The notes under the pieces are model-generated. The model searched no databases. It had not been told where the DNA came from and worked only from the letters and a program-made list of their open reading frames with translations. Shown one piece after another: positions 1 to 7,789 of a stretch of 64,000 nucleotides of DNA. Every line of letters begins with the position of its first letter. Position 1 is the stretch's first letter. Where the stretch lies: NCBI RefSeq assembly GCF_900115155.1, contig NZ_FOVM01000009.1, positions 62,001-126,000 on the forward strand, in the 5' to 3' direction. A program made the position numbers and the translations under genes. The stretch comes from Mycetocola miduiensis (GTDB taxonomy: Bacteria > Actinomycetota > Actinomycetes > Actinomycetales > Microbacteriaceae).

Positions 1-82
1 ACTAGTTCACCGTTCCAAACAAGACACGCTGGCTTGACATTGCGAACAGGTGAACTTTTTCCCGTTCGGGTGACACGCGCTT
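1..82. other. Window edge, non-coding; inverted repeat
   Basis: No gene is visible before the first stop codon at 83. AGTTCACC at 4-11 pairs with GGTGAACT at 49-56, and GTTC/GAAC extends the pairing with a one-base bulge, leaving a loop of about 30 nt. A second short palindrome, CCCGTTCGGG, lies at 61-70. On the minus strand these follow the end of the uppS unit and could terminate it, but the large loop makes this weak. A TTGACA hexamer at 34-39 could instead be a -35 box of a plus-strand promoter with no gene in view. Confidence 0.3.
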
Positions 83-1204
83 CTAGTAGGCGATAGCCGT
101 CGAGAACGAGACGAACGAGTCACGGAGCATTCCGAGGGTCTCGCTCGTGGTGCCGGCGTGCACGCTGAGCCGGATCCGGTTCTGCCGAAGTGTCGTGCTC
201 ACACCGTGGTTGTGGAGCGACGCGACAAGCAGCGCAACCTGGTCGTCTGGCGGGTCGAGGATGACGATGCCCGCCCGTTCGTGGGCCGCCCGGGGCGACG
301 CGACCGAGATCCCGAATTCGTCGGCGAGGTCGAGGGTTTCACTGACCCGGTCACCGACAGCCGCGGCGACCTCCGCCACTCCGACCGCGCTGATCTCCTC
401 GAGCGCCGCGGCGAGCCGGGCCTCGGCCGAGAAGTCCGGGTTCGCCACACTGTAGGCGCGAGCCGACTTCGACGGCGGCGGGACAGCATCCCACGGTTCG
501 CTCTCATCGGTCCCCGTGTAGCCGCTGACGACGGGTTCGAGGTGGTCAAGCGCCCGGTCGCTCAACGCAAGGAACCCGGTGCCCCAGCCCGCACGGACCC
601 ATTTCTGGCCGCCGGATGCGATCACATCGGCCACTTCCAACGGCGCGTCGACGACGCCGAACCCCTGAATCGCGTCGACGATGAGCAAACGGTCACCGAT
701 CACCTGACGGATGCCGTCGAGGTCGGCGAGGTATCCGGTGCGGGTGTCGACCAGGCTCACGGCGACGGCGGTGATCGCGGGTGTCAGCTGCTGCTTGATG
801 GTGTGCGGGGTTACCCGCCCATGGTCGGTTTCCAGCCATGTCGGGGTGAGAACCTGCATGGACTCGGCGGCGCGGGTCGCCGCCACGGTGAGGCTTGGGA
901 AGTCGCCGGCGGAGAGCAGCAGTCCCCCGGTCATGCTGAACATGGTGTGCATGAGCCCCATGCCCGTGTTCGGCTGGCTGACGATGTTCTCCGGCGAGCA
1001 CCCGACGAGCCCGGCCACGGCGGTGCGCATCCGTTCGTCCTGGCCGAGGAAGGTATCCACGACGCCATACCGGGCGCGGCTGAGCAGATCGACCTGAAGC
1101 CGCAACTCTTCCTGGACGACGGCCGAGAGCGGGCCGACCCTGCCGTAGTCGAGGTAACCGGATTCTTCACCGAATCCGCGAAGGAACGTGTCGATGTCGG
1201 TCAT
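83..1204 (-). CDS. Aminotransferase class V-fold PLP enzyme
   Basis: A 373-residue fold-type I PLP enzyme of the class-V family (cysteine desulfurase / kynureninase-like); the substrate cannot be read from sequence. The pyridine-nitrogen aspartate lies in VDAIQ (D177) and the Schiff-base lysine in SGGQKWVRAG (K201). The ATG at 1204 is preceded by GAGGAGA at good spacing; a TTG at 1216 is also in frame but less likely. The start lies just after the uppS stop codon, so the two genes are probably co-transcribed. The C-terminal small domain is complete and nothing looks broken. The family call is secure; the specific activity is unknown. Confidence 0.8.
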   Translation of the reverse strand: MTDIDTFLRGFGEESGYLDYGRVGPLSAVVQEELRLQVDLLSRARYGVVDTFLGQDERMRTAVAGLVGCSPENIVSQPNTGMGLMHTMFSMTGGLLLSAGDFPSLTVAATRAAESMQVLTPTWLETDHGRVTPHTIKQQLTPAITAVAVSLVDTRTGYLADLDGIRQVIGDRLLIVDAIQGFGVVDAPLEVADVIASGGQKWVRAGWGTGFLALSDRALDHLEPVVSGYTGTDESEPWDAVPPPSKSARAYSVANPDFSAEARLAAALEEISAVGVAEVAAAVGDRVSETLDLADEFGISVASPRAAHERAGIVILDPPDDQVALLVASLHNHGVSTTLRQNRIRLSVHAGTTSETLGMLRDSFVSFSTAIAY

Positions 1205-1212
1205 CGTTCTCC

Positions 1213-1998
1213 TCAACCGCCGTAGCGGCGTTGCCGCCTCGAGAAATCGCGGAGCGCCCTCAGGAAGTCCACTTCGCGCAGGTCAGGGCCGAGCGCCTCG
1301 ACGAAGTAGAACTCGCTGTGCGCGCTCTGCCAGAGCATGAAGTCGCTGAGCCGCTGTTCCCCGGAGGTGCGGATGACAAGGTCAGGGTCTGGTTGCCCGC
1401 TCGTATAGAGGTGCTCGCCGATGAGGTCCGGGGTCAGCAGTTCGGCGAGGGATTCGAGGTTGCCGCCGGTCAGGTGGTGTTTCTCGACGATGCTGCGCAT
1501 CGCGTGCACGATCTCGGTCCGCCCGCCGTAGCCGACGGCGAGGTTGATGTGCAGGCCTTTCTTCTGCGCGGTCCGCGCCTCGGCGGCGTCCAGTGCCGCG
1601 ATGAGCGGTTCGGGGAGCCCGGTGGTCGCTCCGACGCGCTTCACCCGCCAGTCGCGGTAATGCGAGAGCTCTTCGGCGAGGTCAGCGATGATCTCGATCA
1701 GGTCGTAGAGTTCATCCGTGGACCGCGAACTGAGATTGTCGCTCGACAGGAGGTAGAGGGTGACGACTTTGACTCCGAGGTCGTCGCACCATTCAAGGAA
1801 TTCGCGCATCTTGGCTGCCCCGGCGCGGTGCCCGTGGGCGGCCGTTTCATACCCGAGCTGCTTCGCCCACCGGCGGTTACCGTCGATGATCATCGCGACG
1901 TGGTGCGGCAACGATTCGGAGCTGAGGCCACGACGCAGGCGCTTCTGGTACAGGTTGTAGAGAAACCCGGGCCCTCTGTTCGACTGGCTGTTCGTCAC
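1213..1998 (-). CDS. uppS: Isoprenyl transferase (cis-prenyl diphosphate synthase)
   Basis: A 261-residue cis-prenyltransferase that makes the polyprenyl diphosphate lipid carrier for peptidoglycan and wall glycans. The signature MIIDGNRRWAK sits at about 36-46, with catalytic Asp39 and the GNRR phosphate loop. The C-terminal substrate-binding stretch with RTSGEQRLSDF and the aromatic/Glu region is intact. The GTG start at 1998 is exactly 6 nt after a minus-strand TAACGT box (2010-2005), so the transcript is predicted to be leaderless. Whether the product is C50 or C55 cannot be told. The gene is divergent from the hemolysin-III gene. Confidence 0.92.
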   Translation of the reverse strand: MTNSQSNRGPGFLYNLYQKRLRRGLSSESLPHHVAMIIDGNRRWAKQLGYETAAHGHRAGAAKMREFLEWCDDLGVKVVTLYLLSSDNLSSRSTDELYDLIEIIADLAEELSHYRDWRVKRVGATTGLPEPLIAALDAAEARTAQKKGLHINLAVGYGGRTEIVHAMRSIVEKHHLTGGNLESLAELLTPDLIGEHLYTSGQPDPDLVIRTSGEQRLSDFMLWQSAHSEFYFVEALGPDLREVDFLRALRDFSRRQRRYGG

Positions 1999-2048
1999 AC
2001 CGTTACGTTAGTGCAGATTCCCCAATGGGGCCGCGTATCCTGTCATCT
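1999..2048. promoter_or_regulatory. Divergent leaderless promoters of uppS and the hemolysin-III gene
   Basis: Minus strand: TAACGT at 2010-2005, then 6 nt, then the GTG at 1998. Plus strand: TATCCT at 2036-2041, then 7 nt, then the ATG at 2049. Both boxes place the transcription start on the first base of the start codon, and neither gene has a Shine-Dalgarno sequence. Confidence 0.6.
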
Positions 2049-2855
2049 ATGCCCTTGTCGCCTTCTTCTCGCGAGCACCCGGACAAAGACAGTGAAGCTG
2101 GCATCGCCGGGCAGGATCCTGTTGGGGATGCCGCCGTCGCACGTGACGACGCCGCCGGGCCCGACCTGCCCAACATCCCGCTTCTCGACGACATCATCGC
2201 CCGGCCGGAGGACAGCAAACCGACCTGGCGCGGCTGGATCCACGCCGGCACCTTCCCTCTCACCATCGTCGGCGGAATCGTCCTGGTGTCGCTGGCGCAG
2301 GGAGCGCCTGCGAAGTGGTCAACGGCGGTGTTCGCGCTGAGTTCACTTCTCCTCTTCGGAGTTTCTGCGCTCTACCACCGGCTCAACTGGTCACCGCGGT
2401 CGAAAGTTCTGCTCAAGCGGATGGACCACGCCAACATCTTCCTGTTGATTGCAGGCAGTTACACCCCGGTCGCTGTGCTGGCGCTGCCACCGGAGAAGGG
2501 CAGCCTGCTGCTCATCCTCGTCTGGGGAGGAGCTTTCGTCGGCATCATCTTCCGGATGTTCTGGCTGCACGCGCCGCGCTGGCTCTACGTTTTCCTCTAC
2601 ATCGCCATGGGCTGGGCGGCGGTGATGTATCTCTTCGACATCTTCAGGGTGAATCCGGCGACGATGACCCTCATCATCGTGGGCGGGCTTTTCTACACGG
2701 GTGGCGCCGTCGTCTATGCGCTGAAGCGGCCGAATCCCTTTCCCGGCCACTTCGGGTTCCACGAGATCTTCCACGTGTGCACGGTGCTCGCGTTCCTGTG
2801 CCACTGGACCGGCATCCTGCTGCTCGCCATCGACCCGGCGTACAACCTGGGCTGA
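2049..2855 (+). CDS. Hemolysin III / TrhA family membrane protein
   Basis: A 268-residue integral membrane protein of the hemolysin III (TrhA, PAQR-related) family. About 60 N-terminal hydrophilic residues precede seven predicted transmembrane segments. The conserved SALYHRLNW near the second helix and HEIFHVCTVLAFLCHW in the last helices carry the family serine and histidines, which resemble a metal site. The function in this family is poorly defined; it is linked to membrane-energetics homeostasis and haemolysis is not assured. The ATG at 2049 is chosen because TATCCT lies 7 nt before it; an upstream in-frame ATG at 2025 would precede that promoter. Confidence 0.85.
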   Translation: MPLSPSSREHPDKDSEAGIAGQDPVGDAAVARDDAAGPDLPNIPLLDDIIARPEDSKPTWRGWIHAGTFPLTIVGGIVLVSLAQGAPAKWSTAVFALSSLLLFGVSALYHRLNWSPRSKVLLKRMDHANIFLLIAGSYTPVAVLALPPEKGSLLLILVWGGAFVGIIFRMFWLHAPRWLYVFLYIAMGWAAVMYLFDIFRVNPATMTLIIVGGLFYTGGAVVYALKRPNPFPGHFGFHEIFHVCTVLAFLCHWTGILLLAIDPAYNLG

Positions 2856-2860
2856 CGGGC

Positions 2861-3298
2861 TCAGTCCCGTCGGCTGAGCACGAAGAGCGGTATCTCCCTC
2901 GCCGTCTTCGTCTGGTAATCGGCGTATGGCGGGTAGGCCTCGACGGCCCGTTCCCACCAGACCCTCTTCTCCTCGCCGGTGACTTCCCGTGCCGTGTAGT
3001 CGTGCTTCTCGGTTTCGTCCTGAAGTTCGACCTCGGGACTCGCGAGGACGTTGTAGTACCAGACCGGATGCTTCGGCGCGCCGCCGAGGGACGCCACGAT
3101 CGCATACTCGCCGTCGTGCTCCACACGCATCAGAGCCGTCTTGCGGAGCTTGCCGGTCTTCGCACCGACGGTCGTGAGAACGATCACCGGTCGCCCGTGA
3201 AGTGTTGTCGCCTTCGTGCCGCCTGATGCCTCGTACTGTTCGACTTGTTTGCGTGCCCAGCCACTCGTGCTCGGCTCGTATTCTCCCGTCAACGGCAT
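2861..3298 (-). CDS. Ddn-type deazaflavin (F420)-dependent nitroreductase family protein
   Basis: A 145-residue single-domain split-barrel protein of the DUF385/Ddn family, which uses F420H2 or other flavins to reduce quinones and nitro compounds. The recognisable core is [20 protein letters not shown] followed by [17 protein letters not shown], the cofactor-binding half of the fold. A strong GGAGGGG Shine-Dalgarno precedes the ATG at 3298, and TACACT around 3345-3340 is a plausible -10 box. It ends 5 nt from the convergent hemolysin-III gene. The physiological substrate is unknown. Confidence 0.85.
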   Translation of the reverse strand: MPLTGEYEPSTSGWARKQVEQYEASGGTKATTLHGRPVIVLTTVGAKTGKLRKTALMRVEHDGEYAIVASLGGAPKHPVWYYNVLASPEVELQDETEKHDYTAREVTGEEKRVWWERAVEAYPPYADYQTKTAREIPLFVLSRRD

Positions 3299-3379
3299 GA
3301 TTACCCCTCCCCGCAGGGCGCTGAAACCCCGAGGGGATCAGTGTAGTGCCACGCGCCGCAGGTGCCTACCATGGGGAAC

Positions 3380-4942
3380 GTGGGCGATCTCTCTCGAGAA
3401 ATGAAGACCGACGTCCTCGTCGTCGGGGCTGGTCCAACCGGACTGCTGCTCGCCGCCGCGCTCACGAAACTCGGGGTTGACGCCGTTCTTGTCGACGGGA
3501 AGCCGGGTCCGACCACGGAATCGCGGGCTTTGGTTCTGCAGGCTCGCACGATGGAGATCCTCGACCAGCTCGACCTGGTTGATGCCTTCCTTGACGAAGC
3601 GATGACCGCCCGGGTGGCCAGCCCCGGCTTCGAGCGGCGGTCGTTCGGCAGGGTGCCTGTTGGCCGGATCGGGGCGGGGCTTTCACCGTTCGCCGGCCTC
3701 TATGTGTTGGAGCAGTCGAAGACGGAGCGCATCCTCGGGGAGCATCTCGCGCGACTGGGCGGGTCAGTGCTGTGGGGGCATCCGCTGACCGGTCTCAGCG
3801 AGCAGCCCGATGGTGGCATCGAAGCCGTTCTGGAAGGCACGGACGGGCGGATGCTCGTCAGCGCGCGGTACTGCGTGGGAACCGACGGGGCGTCGTCGCT
3901 GGTCCGAAAGCTCCGCGGAATCCCGTTCGAGGGTGTGACAAACGAGCACAGCTTCTATGTGTCGGATGCGCATGGCGTGACCGGCCTCGAACCAGACGCT
4001 GTGAACCTGCGATTCGGTTCCGACGACCTGCTCGTCACCTTCCCGATGGCGCCTGGCGGCAATGACCGTCTCCTCGGGACCATCCGCCTGTCCGGTCCAG
4101 CCGTGGAGGTGACAGAGGACGCGGCTAGGGTGAAGCTCTCCACCGTCTTCGGAGTGGACTACGACACCTCGTCGTGGTTCTCCACCTACCGGATCTCGCA
4201 CAGGGTCGCCGCCCACTTCCGCGATGGACACGTTTTCCTTGCAGGGGATGCCGGGCACGTTCACTCCCCCGTCGGCGCCCAGGGGATGAACACAGGCCTC
4301 CAGGACTCCCACAATCTTGCCTTCGCTTTGACGGCGGTCCTCCACCAGGGCGCCCAGGACTCGGCGCTCGATCGGTATGAAGCCGAGCGCCGCCCGGTGG
4401 CGCTTCGCCTCGTCGCGACCACCGATCGGGTGTTTGGTTTCGTCACGGGAACGTCCAGCGCCTCTCGTTTCGTCCGGCGCCGGCTCTCCCGGGTTTTCCT
4501 GCCATTCCTGGTCGGAGCGCTTCCGCGGGTGCCGTTATCTCGCCGCCTCTTCGAATACGTGTCGCAAATCCGCATCCATTACTGGATGAGCGCCGCAGCG
4601 AGAAGCACCGGCCGGCGCGGTCGGGTCGTTGGCCGTCGGCTGCCGTGGACCGGGACGAACTTCGACGTCCTCAGGGCCCTCGACTGGCAGGTTCATTCTT
4701 ACGGTGCCGTCGCGCGGCGTGAGGCGGTCCGACTTCGCAGCGCTCTGCGGCTGCCTCTCCACCGTTTCCCGACGGCGGGTTCAAGCAAGTTGGTGAACGG
4801 ACGGTTCTATCTCATCCGACCCGACGGGTTCGTTGCCGCCGAGGCGGATGGCCGCCAGGCCATCGACGTTTTCCGGACCGCCCTTGCCGAACAGGGTGTT
4901 TCCCGGGATCGCCGTGCCGAGGTCGGTACAGTATCGGGATGA
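3380..4942 (+). CDS. FAD-dependent aromatic-type monooxygenase
   Basis: About 520 residues of a class A flavoprotein monooxygenase (phenol hydroxylase / UbiH-like). The N-terminal Rossmann motif VVGAGPTGLLLAAAL binds the FAD ADP moiety. GDAGHVHSPVGAQGMNTGLQ is the second FAD motif (GDAAH type, here GDAGH). The C-terminal third is the extended region typical of PheA/TetX-like hydroxylases. GTG (3362), ATG (3371) and GTG (3380) are possible starts; 3380 is preferred because TACCAT at 3367-3372 lies 7 nt upstream, giving a leaderless mRNA. The frame contains a TTA leucine codon at 4535. The substrate is not predictable. It overlaps the next gene by 4 nt. Confidence 0.82.
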   Translation: MGDLSREMKTDVLVVGAGPTGLLLAAALTKLGVDAVLVDGKPGPTTESRALVLQARTMEILDQLDLVDAFLDEAMTARVASPGFERRSFGRVPVGRIGAGLSPFAGLYVLEQSKTERILGEHLARLGGSVLWGHPLTGLSEQPDGGIEAVLEGTDGRMLVSARYCVGTDGASSLVRKLRGIPFEGVTNEHSFYVSDAHGVTGLEPDAVNLRFGSDDLLVTFPMAPGGNDRLLGTIRLSGPAVEVTEDAARVKLSTVFGVDYDTSSWFSTYRISHRVAAHFRDGHVFLAGDAGHVHSPVGAQGMNTGLQDSHNLAFALTAVLHQGAQDSALDRYEAERRPVALRLVATTDRVFGFVTGTSSASRFVRRRLSRVFLPFLVGALPRVPLSRRLFEYVSQIRIHYWMSAAARSTGRRGRVVGRRLPWTGTNFDVLRALDWQVHSYGAVARREAVRLRSALRLPLHRFPTAGSSKLVNGRFYLIRPDGFVAAEADGRQAIDVFRTALAEQGVSRDRRAEVGTVSG

Positions 4943-5448
4943 CCGCCGTCACCATCATTTCCCCCACCGAATCCGACTGGGAGCGCGTACGCGATCTTCG
5001 ACTCGAAATGCTCAGGGATACCCCGATCGCCTTTATGGAAACGATCGAAGCGGCCGAGGCGAACTCCGAGGAGGTCTGGCGAATGCGGGCGAACCGCGGC
5101 ACTACCGCCGGCAGTGTGCAATACGTGGCTGTGGATGCTTCGGGCCGATGGGTGGGCACGATGAGCGGATTCCTCGACAAGCTCGAGGTGGGCGGGCCGC
5201 TGCTCGTCGGCGCCTTCGTCGCTCCCACAGCCCGCGGGAGGGTCGCCGGTGTCGCGGACGCGCTGCTGGACGCGGTCGAGGAGTGGGCGCGAACGCAGGG
5301 CGACACCCTCACGCTGCATGTGCACGAGGACAACGACCGGGCGATCGCGTTTTACCGCCGTCGCGGCTACGACCTCACTGGTCGCACCATCCCGTACAAC
5401 CTCGACCCGTCGAGAAACGAGCTCGAGATGCACCGCACAATCGTGTGA
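4939..5448 (+). CDS. GNAT family N-acetyltransferase
   Basis: A 169-residue single-domain GCN5-related acetyltransferase. The acetyl-CoA loop region lies around VGAFVAPTARGRVAGVADALLDAV (described, residues about 92-115), followed by the C-terminal HVHEDNDRAIAFYRRRGY signature. It overlaps the monooxygenase stop by ATGA (4939-4942) yet also has its own TACAGT box 6 nt before the ATG (4927-4932), so it may be read both from the operon and from a leaderless internal promoter. The acyl acceptor is unknown. Confidence 0.85.
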   Translation: MTAVTIISPTESDWERVRDLRLEMLRDTPIAFMETIEAAEANSEEVWRMRANRGTTAGSVQYVAVDASGRWVGTMSGFLDKLEVGGPLLVGAFVAPTARGRVAGVADALLDAVEEWARTQGDTLTLHVHEDNDRAIAFYRRRGYDLTGRTIPYNLDPSRNELEMHRTIV

Positions 5449-5466
5449 TCTGAGTTGTTACCGCGG

Positions 5467-5784
5467 TCAGAACGGTTTGTCGCCCGGTCTCGGGTCGATG
5501 CCCGAATCGGTCGCCGTTCCCTCGTCGTCCGCCCCCGACGCGCGGTCGCGCTCGTCTACCTCTGCCTGCAGTCGCTCCCGGATCTCCGCGCGGTGGTTCA
5601 CGCGGCGAATACGACGCTGCATGTCGAAGATGAGGAGGAACACCGCGGCGGCGAGGAGGGCGACAACGAAGAACCCGGCCGGCCCCGGTGTCACATCGTT
5701 CGGATCAATGTTGAGCGACGGCGTCGGGGTCGAGGCCAGCCGCCACGCGGCATCCGTGACGATGTTCCAGCTGGCGGCGATCAT
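5467..5784 (-). CDS. Small membrane protein next to mca (Rv1083-like by position)
   Basis: A 105-residue protein with one transmembrane helix (residues about 36-54) followed by a charged cytoplasmic tail with a short amphipathic helix (MQRRIRRVNHRAEIRERLQ) and an acidic C terminus. It overlaps the mca stop by 4 nt (ATGA at 5781-5784), so translation is coupled. A small membrane protein in the same place next to mca is known in mycobacteria (Rv1083). Size, topology and position match; the function is not known. Confidence 0.7.
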   Translation of the reverse strand: MIAASWNIVTDAAWRLASTPTPSLNIDPNDVTPGPAGFFVVALLAAAVFLLIFDMQRRIRRVNHRAEIRERLQAEVDERDRASGADDEGTATDSGIDPRPGDKPF

Positions 5785-6647
5785 TCAGTGTCCTCGATTC
5801 CGGCGAACAGGTCGCTCTCGTTTGCGACGGGCGGCACGGTGCTGCGTGCGCGCTCGAAGTCCTCATACGGCCAGGCCGCGCGTTGCAGGTCGTTCGACCA
5901 GAAAAAGAAGCTCGAGTCGGCAGCGACCTGGCTCGCGTGGGCACGGAGCGCGGCGTCGCGGACCTCGAAGAACTCGCCGGCGGGCACGTGCGTCGTTGCG
6001 CGCGCAGGGCGCTCCTTCATCCACGAGACCATCTCGGAAAGCTGCTCGGCAAGCGGCGACTCCGGCTCCTGTCGAAGCAATTCGTCGAAATTCGCCTTCA
6101 CTCGCTCGTAGTTGAAGATGTGGTCGTAGTACAACTTGGAGACCTCCCAGGCAGGACCGGCGTCCGGGTAGGCGGAGGCGTCGGCAGCGGCCTCGAAGGC
6201 GGCGACGGATACCTCGTGGCAGCGCACGTGATCGGGGTGCGGATACCCGCCATTCTCGTCATAGGTGACCATCACCTGCGGCCGGAACTCGCGGACGATC
6301 CGAACGAGCGGTTCGGCCGACGCGGCGAGCGGGATCGCCGCGAACGAGTTCGCCGGGAGGCTTCCGTCTTCACGGCGCATCCCGGAGTCGGTGTAGCCGA
6401 GCCAGCGATGACGGATGTCCATGATCCGCGCAGCCTCGGCCATCTCCCGGCGGCGGAGACCGGCGAGGTCACGCTCGCCCATCGCCCGTGCTTCGAGTTC
6501 AGGGTTGAGGATGTCGCCGCGCTCACCGCCGGTGCAGCTGACGACCATGACCTCCACCCCCCGGGAGCGGTAGTACGCGTTCGTGGCCGCGCCCTTGCTG
6601 GACTCGTCGTCGGGGTGCGCATGGACCGAAAGCAAGCGGAGTGTCAC
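5781..6647 (-). CDS. mca: Mycothiol S-conjugate amidase
   Basis: A 288-residue zinc amidase of the LmbE/PIG-L family that cleaves mycothiol S-conjugates, releasing a mercapturic acid for export and GlcN-Ins for mycothiol resynthesis. The zinc ligands are in HAHPDDES near the N terminus and in the histidine cluster GGYPHPDHVRCH. HAHPDDESSKGAAT and TYDENGGYPHPDH fit Mca rather than MshB, which has HAHPDDESLSNG. The start is GTG at 6647. The neighbours (DUF4307, greA, small membrane protein) support Mca. It implies that the host makes mycothiol. Confidence 0.92.
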   Translation of the reverse strand: MTLRLLSVHAHPDDESSKGAATNAYYRSRGVEVMVVSCTGGERGDILNPELEARAMGERDLAGLRRREMAEAARIMDIRHRWLGYTDSGMRREDGSLPANSFAAIPLAASAEPLVRIVREFRPQVMVTYDENGGYPHPDHVRCHEVSVAAFEAAADASAYPDAGPAWEVSKLYYDHIFNYERVKANFDELLRQEPESPLAEQLSEMVSWMKERPARATTHVPAGEFFEVRDAALRAHASQVAADSSFFFWSNDLQRAAWPYEDFERARSTVPPVANESDLFAGIEDTE

Positions 6648-6699
6648 GGTAGCCGGATCTTTCAGTGAGAGTGCGGGGGTTGAGAAAGCGATTAGCCTT

Positions 6700-6711
6700 G
6701 TCTGTACAGAC
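6700..6711. promoter_or_regulatory. Perfect 12-bp palindrome between mca and DUF4307 gene
   Basis: GTCTGTACAGAC is a perfect palindrome. It directly abuts a TAACGT -10-like box (6712-6717) of the plus-strand DUF4307 gene and lies about 50 bp upstream of the mca start. The position fits an operator that could serve both divergent genes. No regulator is encoded next to it, so the binding factor is unknown. Confidence 0.4.
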
Positions 6712-6734
6712 TAACGTTCGCAGGATGAGGGTTG

Positions 6735-7154
6735 ATGGTTTCGAACACCCAGCGGGACACCTCCGTCCTCGACGAACGATACGGGCGGGCTCCCCGAGCG
6801 CGGAAGCGCCAGCGACGCCTGGGCTGGATCGCCGGTAGCGCGATCGCACTCGTCTTCGTGGCCTGGGTGGTCTGGGCCGCACTTGACATGGTGGGCCCGT
6901 CCTCGCTCGACGTGCGCGACACCGCCCATACGGTCGTCAACGAGCGCACCGTCGAGGTCACCTTCGAGCTGTCCGTCGCCACAGAAACCACGAGTTACTG
7001 CGCCGTGCAGGCGCTCAACGACACCTTCGCCGTCGTGGGCTGGAAGGTCGTGGAAATTCCCCCGTCAGAGCAGAGAACGCGCAGCTTCACCGAGACGGTG
7101 ACAACCACCGAACTCGCCTCAACGGGTTTGATTTATCGCTGTTGGCTGGCATAA
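6735..7154 (+). CDS. DUF4307 single-pass membrane protein
   Basis: A 139-residue protein with a basic N terminus (RYGRAPRARKRQRRLG), one transmembrane helix (about residues 33-53) and an extracytoplasmic domain of about 85 residues with two cysteines (in SYCAVQ and IYRCWLA) that could form a disulfide. This is the DUF4307 family, which sits beside mca and greA in many Actinobacteria; its role is unknown. The ATG at 6735 has AGGATGAGG upstream; an in-frame TTG at 6732 is less likely. Confidence 0.82.
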   Translation: MVSNTQRDTSVLDERYGRAPRARKRQRRLGWIAGSAIALVFVAWVVWAALDMVGPSSLDVRDTAHTVVNERTVEVTFELSVATETTSYCAVQALNDTFAVVGWKVVEIPPSEQRTRSFTETVTTTELASTGLIYRCWLA

Positions 7155-7157
7155 GAT
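7128..7157 (+). promoter_or_regulatory. greA promoter (-35 TTGATT, -10 TAAGAT)
   Basis: TTGATT at 7128-7133 and TAAGAT at 7152-7157 are separated by 18 bp, close to the main sigma-factor consensus. The promoter lies inside the 3' end of the DUF4307 gene. Transcription should begin near 7164, giving greA a leader of about 74 nt. Confidence 0.6.
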
Positions 7158-7190
7158 TCTCTGATACCCGAAAGCCGGGTCGATTTCATA

Positions 7191-7214
7191 CGCCCTGACG
7201 CACCCGTCAGGGCG
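7191..7214 (+). promoter_or_regulatory. Hairpin in the greA leader
   Basis: CGCCCTGACG (7191-7200) and CGTCAGGGCG (7205-7214) form a perfect 10-bp stem with a CACC loop, followed by TCCGTTTAT. A smaller hairpin (ACCCG/CGGGT) lies around 7167-7180. The large hairpin may terminate DUF4307 transcription or attenuate greA; the downstream T-run is weak. The greA ribosome-binding site AAGGAG follows closely. Confidence 0.5.
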
Positions 7215-7237
7215 TCCGTTTATGTAAGGAGTTCGCC

Positions 7238-7729
7238 ATGGCTGTTGACACTCAGGTCACCTTCCTGACTCAGGATGCCTACGACCGACTCGCCAACGAA
7301 CTCGAGACACTGTCAACCGTCGGGCGTGAAGAGATCGCCAAGAAGATCGAAGCGGCTCGCGAAGAGGGCGACCTCAAGGAGAACGGCGGCTACCACGCCG
7401 CCAAGGACGAGCAGGGCAAGCAGGAGGCGCGCATCCGCACCCTGACCCAGCTGCTGCGGGATGCCACGGTTGGCACCGCCCCTGAGAGCCACGGAGTGGT
7501 CGAGTCCGGCACCGTCGTCACCGCTACCGTCGCCGGCGGCGAGGAGGTCTTCCTCCTCGGTAACCGCGAGATCGCCGCTAACTCGGACCTCGACGTGTAC
7601 AGCGAGCAGAGCCCGCTCGGTGCAGCGATTCTGGGCCTCAAAGTCGGGGCAACTACAAAGTACACGGCGCCGAACGGCAAGGAGATCACCGTGAAGATCA
7701 CGAAGGTCGAAACGTACGCAGGCCAATAG
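7238..7729 (+). CDS. greA: Transcription elongation factor GreA
   Basis: A 163-residue Gre factor that enters the RNA polymerase secondary channel and stimulates cleavage of backtracked RNA. The N-terminal antiparallel coiled coil (about residues 10-80) carries the acidic tip EEGDLKENGGYHAAKDEQG with the catalytic D/E pair. The C-terminal FKBP-like domain follows (EVFLLGNREIAA to the end). AAGGAGTTCGCC precedes the ATG. The promoter and leader hairpin are described separately. Normal length; nothing odd. Confidence 0.93.
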   Translation: MAVDTQVTFLTQDAYDRLANELETLSTVGREEIAKKIEAAREEGDLKENGGYHAAKDEQGKQEARIRTLTQLLRDATVGTAPESHGVVESGTVVTATVAGGEEVFLLGNREIAANSDLDVYSEQSPLGAAILGLKVGATTKYTAPNGKEITVKITKVETYAGQ

Positions 7730-7738
7730 CCTCAACAC

Positions 7739-7775
7739 GAGAACGGCCCGACGAGATTCTCGCCGGGCCGTTCTC
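7739..7775. terminator. Bidirectional terminator between greA and ilvA
   Basis: GAGAACGGCCCG (7739-7750) pairs perfectly with CGGGCCGTTCTC (7764-7775), a 12-bp stem with a 13-nt loop. It lies between the convergent greA and ilvA stop codons and can serve both. Confidence 0.7.
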
Positions 7776-7789
7776 TGTTGTGGTCGCGG

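Noticed and set aside
158-1225. Long plus-strand open frame (355 codons) over the aminotransferase gene
   Set aside because: It is the antisense frame of a clear PLP enzyme; the translation is Arg/Gly/Asp-rich with no domain, typical of high-GC shadow frames.
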